Of a stretch of 7,657 bases of DNA, positions 5,276 to 7,657 are shown piece after piece. Source of the stretch: an uncultured Cloacibacillus sp. (GTDB lineage: Bacteria > Synergistota > Synergistia > Synergistales > Synergistaceae); NCBI GenBank assembly GCA_900544635.1, contig UQVV01000083.1, forward strand, positions 1 to 7,657, given 5' to 3'. The notes under the pieces were generated by a model. It had not been told where the DNA came from. It saw only the letters and a list, made by a program, of their open reading frames with translations, and made no database searches. The translations under genes were made by a program, and so were the position numbers. Positions within the stretch are counted from its first letter, which is position 1. Every line of letters starts with the position of its first letter.

Positions 5276-5674
5276 CTAGAACTTCACGACGCGCGGCTCG
5301 CCCTCGAACGAATAGAAGGTCGCCGTCGCATTCTTGAGCCAGAGCACCTCGCCGACGCCGTCGTCCTCGGAGTAGAGGCGGCGCAGCGTCGGGTTCTCTT
5401 CGAGCATATGGCGGCGCGCTTCGATTCTGGGGTCGAGCACCACTTCCGCGGCGACGCGCAGCCACGAGGTTCCGTCCTTGCCCATCGTGCAGAGCTCTAT
5501 CTTCGGGTTCGCCGTCATCTGCTTGAAGACGGGCTTCACGTTGCCGGTCTGGAGGTAGAGCTTGCCCTCGAAGAGCGCGACGACGCCGAAGGGCCTCACG
5601 CGCGGCTGGTCGCCGTCCATCGTCGCGACGTAGAAAATCGGGTTCTCTTTCAGAAATTTGTAGACTTCGTCCAT
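5276..5674 (-). CDS. Small pyridoxamine 5'-phosphate oxidase-fold flavin-binding protein
   Basis: A 132-residue protein of the PNPOx-like split-barrel family. The family pattern is visible: FYVATMDGDQPRVRPFG (14-30), the LYLQTGNVKPVFKQM strand and turn (40-53), NPKIELC (56-62) and WLRVAAEV. Members of this small group typically bind FMN or F420 and are mostly uncharacterised; the fold name does not mean it oxidises pyridoxamine phosphate. It is preceded by AAAGGAGG (5685-5693, minus strand), ten bases from the ATG, and by a TATAAT at 5714-5719. It is downstream of pdxS-pdxT on the same strand with a 61-base gap, so a link to vitamin B6 is tempting but weak. True PdxH proteins are longer (over 200 residues). 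It converges with hcp on a shared terminator. Confidence 0.88.
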   Translation of the reverse strand: MDEVYKFLKENPIFYVATMDGDQPRVRPFGVVALFEGKLYLQTGNVKPVFKQMTANPKIELCTMGKDGTSWLRVAAEVVLDPRIEARRHMLEENPTLRRLYSEDDGVGEVLWLKNATATFYSFEGEPRVVKF

Positions 5675-5713
5675 GCGGGATATTCCTCCTTTAATTTAAT
5701 GCCGTGCGCTTAA

Positions 5714-5719
5714 ATTATA
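5714..5719 (-). promoter_or_regulatory. -10 element upstream of the PNPOx-like gene
   Basis: A perfect TATAAT on the minus strand between pdxT and the PNPOx-like gene. The expected -35 falls at the end of pdxT and is GC-rich with no clear match. It suggests the small flavoprotein can be expressed apart from the pdxST operon. Confidence 0.5.
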
Positions 5720-5735
5720 GCGCGGCGCGGAGGTT

Positions 5736-6311
5736 TCAGGCGCGCGCCATGTCGAGGAAATATTCGAGCACGCGCAGGTCGCGTGTCATCTCGGGGTGGA
5801 AGGCCGCGGCGAGCATGCGCCCCTCGCGCGCGGCGACGGCGCGTCCGTCGATTTCGGCGAGAATCTCGACGTCCGGCCCCGCCGCAGTGATGTAGGGCGC
5901 GCGTATGAAGACCATCTCGACGCCGTCATGCCGGGCGAAACGCCCGCGCGCTGCGAAGCTCGCGAGCTGCCGCCCGTAGCCGTTGCGCCGCACCGTTATA
6001 TCCATCGCGGCGAAATGGCGGCGCGCGTCGTTCTCGATATTTTTTGCGAGCAGTATCATCCCAGCGCATGTTCCGAAGACAGGCAGGCCGTCCGCTATCA
6101 TTTCGCTTATCGGCTCGAACAGCCCGAGCTCGCGCATGAGCCGCCCCTGCGCCGTGCTTTCTCCGCCGGGCAGTATCAGCGCGTCGATGCCGTCGAGTTC
6201 GCGCGGCCCGCGGATTTCGCGCGGATTCGCGCCCGCGCGCAGAAGCGCCTCGCGGTGCTCCGCGAAGGCCCCCTGCACGGCGAGCACGCCTACCGTGAGC
6301 GCGGCGCTCAT
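5736..6311 (-). CDS. pdxT: Pyridoxal 5'-phosphate synthase glutaminase subunit PdxT
   Basis: A 191-residue class I glutamine amidotransferase of normal PdxT length. It hydrolyses glutamine and channels ammonia to PdxS. The catalytic triad is present: Cys82 (GTCAGMI), His172 and Glu174 (FHPE). Other signatures are VQGAFAEH near the N terminus, PGGEST (48-53), which helps form the oxyanion/glutamine pocket, and [11 protein letters not shown] (109-119). The start codon overlaps the pdxS stop as ATGA (6308-6311), so translation is coupled and gives balanced subunits for the 12+12 complex. It is cytoplasmic. No odd features are seen. Confidence 0.97.
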   Translation of the reverse strand: MSAALTVGVLAVQGAFAEHREALLRAGANPREIRGPRELDGIDALILPGGESTAQGRLMRELGLFEPISEMIADGLPVFGTCAGMILLAKNIENDARRHFAAMDITVRRNGYGRQLASFAARGRFARHDGVEMVFIRAPYITAAGPDVEILAEIDGRAVAAREGRMLAAAFHPEMTRDLRVLEYFLDMARA

Positions 6312-7189
6312 TTTCCGCGCTCCGCCATCAGCAGGGCTATTTCGTCGGCGTTCGTCCCGACCATCGCCTCGCCGAGGTCTTCTGAGACTTTCGCGAGGAT
6401 TTCCGGATTTTGGTAATTCGTCACGGCCTTGACGATCGCGGCGGCGCGCTTCGCTGGGTCGCCCGATTTGAAGATGCCGCTGCCGACGAAGACGCCCTCG
6501 GCTCCGAGCGTCATCATCAGAGCCGCGTCCGCCGGAGTCGCGACGCCGCCCGCCGCGAAGTTCACGACGGGAAGGCCGCCGAGCTCGCGCAGCTCGAAGA
6601 GCCGCGCCGCGGGAACCTGCATCTCCTTCGCCGCCTCGAAAACCTCATCGTCCCGCAGCGAGAGCACGCGCGCAATCTCCGCGCGCACGGCGCGCATGTG
6701 GCGCACCGCCTGCACCACGTCGCCCGTCCCCGGCTCGCCCTTCGTGCGTATCATCGCGGCGCCCTCCTCGACGCGGCGCAGAGCCTCGGACAAATTGCGC
6801 GCGCCGCAGACGAACGGGACGCGGAACTGCCGCTTGTCGATGTGGTAAACGTCGTCGGCGGGGGAGAGCACTTCGCTCTCGTCTATGTAGTCTATGTCGA
6901 GCGCCTCGAGTATGCGCGCCTCCGCAATGTGGCCGATGCGGCACTTCGCCATGACGGGGATGCTCACGGCGCGCTGGATTTCCTTAATCATCCGCGGGTC
7001 GCTCATGCGCGCGACGCCGCCCGCTGCGCGTATGTCCGCCGGCACGCGCTCGAGCGCCATGACCGCGCAGGCTCCGGCCTCCTCGGCTATGCGCGCCTGC
7101 TCCGGCGTCGTCACGTCCATAATCACGCCTCCGCGCAGCATACGCGCGAGGTCTCTGTTGAGCTTCACTCTGTTTTCCTGTTCAGTCAT
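6308..7189 (-). CDS. pdxS: Pyridoxal 5'-phosphate synthase lyase subunit PdxS
   Basis: A 293-residue (beta/alpha)8-barrel enzyme of the DXP-independent vitamin B6 route. It makes PLP from ribose 5-phosphate, glyceraldehyde 3-phosphate and ammonia supplied by PdxT. The key residues are in place: Asp25 (MDVTTPEQA), Lys82 (MAKCRIGH), which forms the first imine with the pentose, and Lys150 (RTKGEPGTG), the second Lys that carries the intermediate to the second site. The phosphate-binding loops ([23 protein letters not shown]) are intact. GAAAGGA (7199-7205, minus strand) lies nine bases before the ATG. It is the first gene of the operon with pdxT and is divergent from a MocR regulator, which probably controls it. 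Confidence 0.98.
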   Translation of the reverse strand: MTEQENRVKLNRDLARMLRGGVIMDVTTPEQARIAEEAGACAVMALERVPADIRAAGGVARMSDPRMIKEIQRAVSIPVMAKCRIGHIAEARILEALDIDYIDESEVLSPADDVYHIDKRQFRVPFVCGARNLSEALRRVEEGAAMIRTKGEPGTGDVVQAVRHMRAVRAEIARVLSLRDDEVFEAAKEMQVPAARLFELRELGGLPVVNFAAGGVATPADAALMMTLGAEGVFVGSGIFKSGDPAKRAAAIVKAVTNYQNPEILAKVSEDLGEAMVGTNADEIALLMAERGK

Positions 7190-7204
7190 CGTTCATGTTC
7201 CTTT

Positions 7205-7219
7205 CGTGGAAGTTCCACG
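7205..7219. promoter_or_regulatory. Perfect palindrome in the pdxS leader
   Basis: CGTGGAAGTTCCACG has 7-bp perfect arms around a single central base. It lies between the predicted pdxS start site and the pdxS ribosome binding site, which it abuts. As DNA it could be an operator; as RNA it can form a 5-bp hairpin with a 5-base loop beside the ribosome binding site. Confidence 0.5.
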
Positions 7220-7225
7220 GCCGTG
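7216..7225. promoter_or_regulatory. Second perfect palindrome overlapping the first
   Basis: CACGGCCGTG is a perfect 10-bp palindrome that shares 7216-7219 with the longer one. It falls near the predicted transcription start of pdxS. Its role is unknown, and short GC palindromes can arise by chance in this composition. Confidence 0.3.
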
Positions 7226-7226
7226 C

Positions 7227-7265
7227 GCCATTGTTATAGAATATAGTTGTCATTGCTTCAATGGC
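7227..7265. promoter_or_regulatory. Candidate PdxR operator: CATTG boxes, two direct and one inverted
   Basis: CATTG occurs at 7229-7233 and 7251-7255 (22 bases apart, about two helical turns). Its inverse CAATG occurs at 7259-7263. The outer pair extend to a 7-bp inverted repeat, GCCATTG (7227-7233) and CAATGGC (7259-7265). The boxes bracket the predicted pdxS -10 and overlap its -35. MocR regulators usually bind paired repeats in the divergent region, so a PdxR site here is a reasonable inference. Confidence 0.5.
7233..7261 (-). promoter_or_regulatory. Predicted pdxST promoter
   Basis: On the minus strand, TTGAAG (7256-7261) and TATAAC (7233-7238) are separated by exactly 17 bases. The start would be near 7226, giving a leader of about 37 bases containing the palindrome and the ribosome binding site. 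This is the best-matched -35/-10 pair in the window. Confidence 0.6.
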
Positions 7266-7306
7266 CAGATATTGAGAATTTTAGAATGACAGATTGGGGC
7301 GGAGCG

Positions 7307-7657
7307 ATGGTCGCCGATTTTATAGAGCTCGACAAAAATTCCAAAACTCCCGTGTGGGAGCAGATTTACCGCGCGCTCGCGGATGCGGCGGATAGCGGGG
7401 CGCTCGCCGCGGGGGCGAGGCTGCCGTCTGTGCGCGAGCTGGCCGCCGCGCTCTCCGTGAGCCGTTCGCCGGTCGAGAACGCCTATGCGCGGCTCACGGT
7501 CGAGGGGAAAATCGAGAGCGTGCCGAAGAGCGGCTGCTTCGTCGCGCGCGGCGAGCCTGCGGCGGGAAATTTGCGCGCGCGCCGCGAAACGGAGGAAGCG
7601 CCGCCTCGATTCGACTTCCGCAGCGGCTCGATAGACGCGGAGGCCGCGGACGCCGAG
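7307..7657 (+). CDS. pdxR: MocR/GntR-family PLP-dependent regulator, probable PdxR, N-terminal part
   Basis: The frame stays open to the window edge, giving the first 117 residues of a MocR-type regulator. A GntR winged helix occupies about 6-80: IELDKNSKTPVWEQIYRAL, then LPSVRELAAALSVSRSPVENAY (about 39-60) and the wing KSGCFVA (74-80). A linker follows, and the start of the aminotransferase-like domain is seen (FDFRSGSIDAE near the end). The PLP-binding Lys is outside the window. It is divergent from pdxS-pdxT, the classic position of PdxR, which senses PLP through its aminotransferase domain and controls pdxST. The start is uncertain: ATG at 7286 is in frame and would add seven residues but has only a weak ribosome binding site. 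ATG at 7307 follows a G-rich stretch and gives the usual short N terminus. Confidence 0.88.
   Translation, partial: MVADFIELDKNSKTPVWEQIYRALADAADSGALAAGARLPSVRELAAALSVSRSPVENAYARLTVEGKIESVPKSGCFVARGEPAAGNLRARRETEEAPPRFDFRSGSIDAEAADAE

Noticed and set aside
4417..5337. A 306-codon plus-strand frame inside hcp running past its stop.
   Set aside because: Out-of-frame shadow of hcp with Arg-rich composition; it also crosses the hcp terminator.
6410..7246. A 278-codon plus-strand frame antisense to pdxS.
   Set aside because: His/Arg/Ala-rich shadow of a highly conserved gene, with no ribosome binding site or recognisable motif.
1..7657. CRISPR arrays, insertion sequences, tRNA or rRNA genes.
   Set aside because: No regularly spaced repeats, transposase motifs, terminal inverted repeats or RNA-gene signatures were seen by eye on either strand.

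Overview
The window is a GC-rich, gene-dense piece of bacterial chromosome with short intergenic gaps and AT-rich islands only at promoters. The gene set (rubredoxin, class I-type hybrid cluster protein, a ferredoxin partner, a Crp/Fnr regulator) points to a strict or near-strict anaerobe. GC-rich coding with frequent ATA and AGG codons, and pdxS-pdxT opposite a MocR regulator, would fit Synergistota or a GC-rich Clostridia-type lineage. That placement is inference from sequence flavour only.

Layout, left to right. (1) Positions 2-322 hold the 3' end of an M24 Xaa-Pro peptidase, followed by a rubredoxin (394-552) with its own extended -10 promoter and a bidirectional terminator. (2) On the minus strand are an MntA/HepT (nucleotidyltransferase/HEPN) toxin-antitoxin pair (605-1226) and, just upstream, an HD-domain phosphohydrolase (1283-2041). 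(3) A Crp/Fnr-type regulator (2085-2765, minus) is divergent from a two-gene operon of ferredoxin (2896-3603) and hybrid cluster protein hcp (3638-5197). Their promoters overlap back to back, and a 14-codon leader ORF precedes the ferredoxin. A bidirectional terminator closes the operon. (4) On the minus strand are a small flavin-binding PNPOx-like protein (5276-5674) and the pyridoxal 5'-phosphate synthase operon pdxS-pdxT (7189 to 5736). pdxS-pdxT is divergent from a truncated MocR/PdxR regulator (7307 to the window end).

How the genes work together. The crp-fdx-hcp block looks like a self-contained nitric oxide/nitrosative or redox stress module: the regulator reads the stress, the ferredoxin supplies electrons and Hcp reduces NO or hydroxylamine. 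Rubredoxin is a further low-potential electron carrier typical of anaerobes. The pdxST/pdxR block makes PLP from ribose 5-phosphate, glyceraldehyde 3-phosphate and glutamine, with PdxR as the likely PLP-responsive switch. The mntA-hepT pair is the most accessory-looking part: hepT is clearly poorer in GC (about 51% by hand count) than the flanking genes.

Nothing here is a wholly unknown system. The best leads are the ferredoxin with a missing cluster ligand and an unexplained Cys-rich C-terminal half, the in-frame leader ORF before it, the overlapping divergent crp/hcp promoters, and the repeat architecture of the pdxR-pdxS intergenic region.
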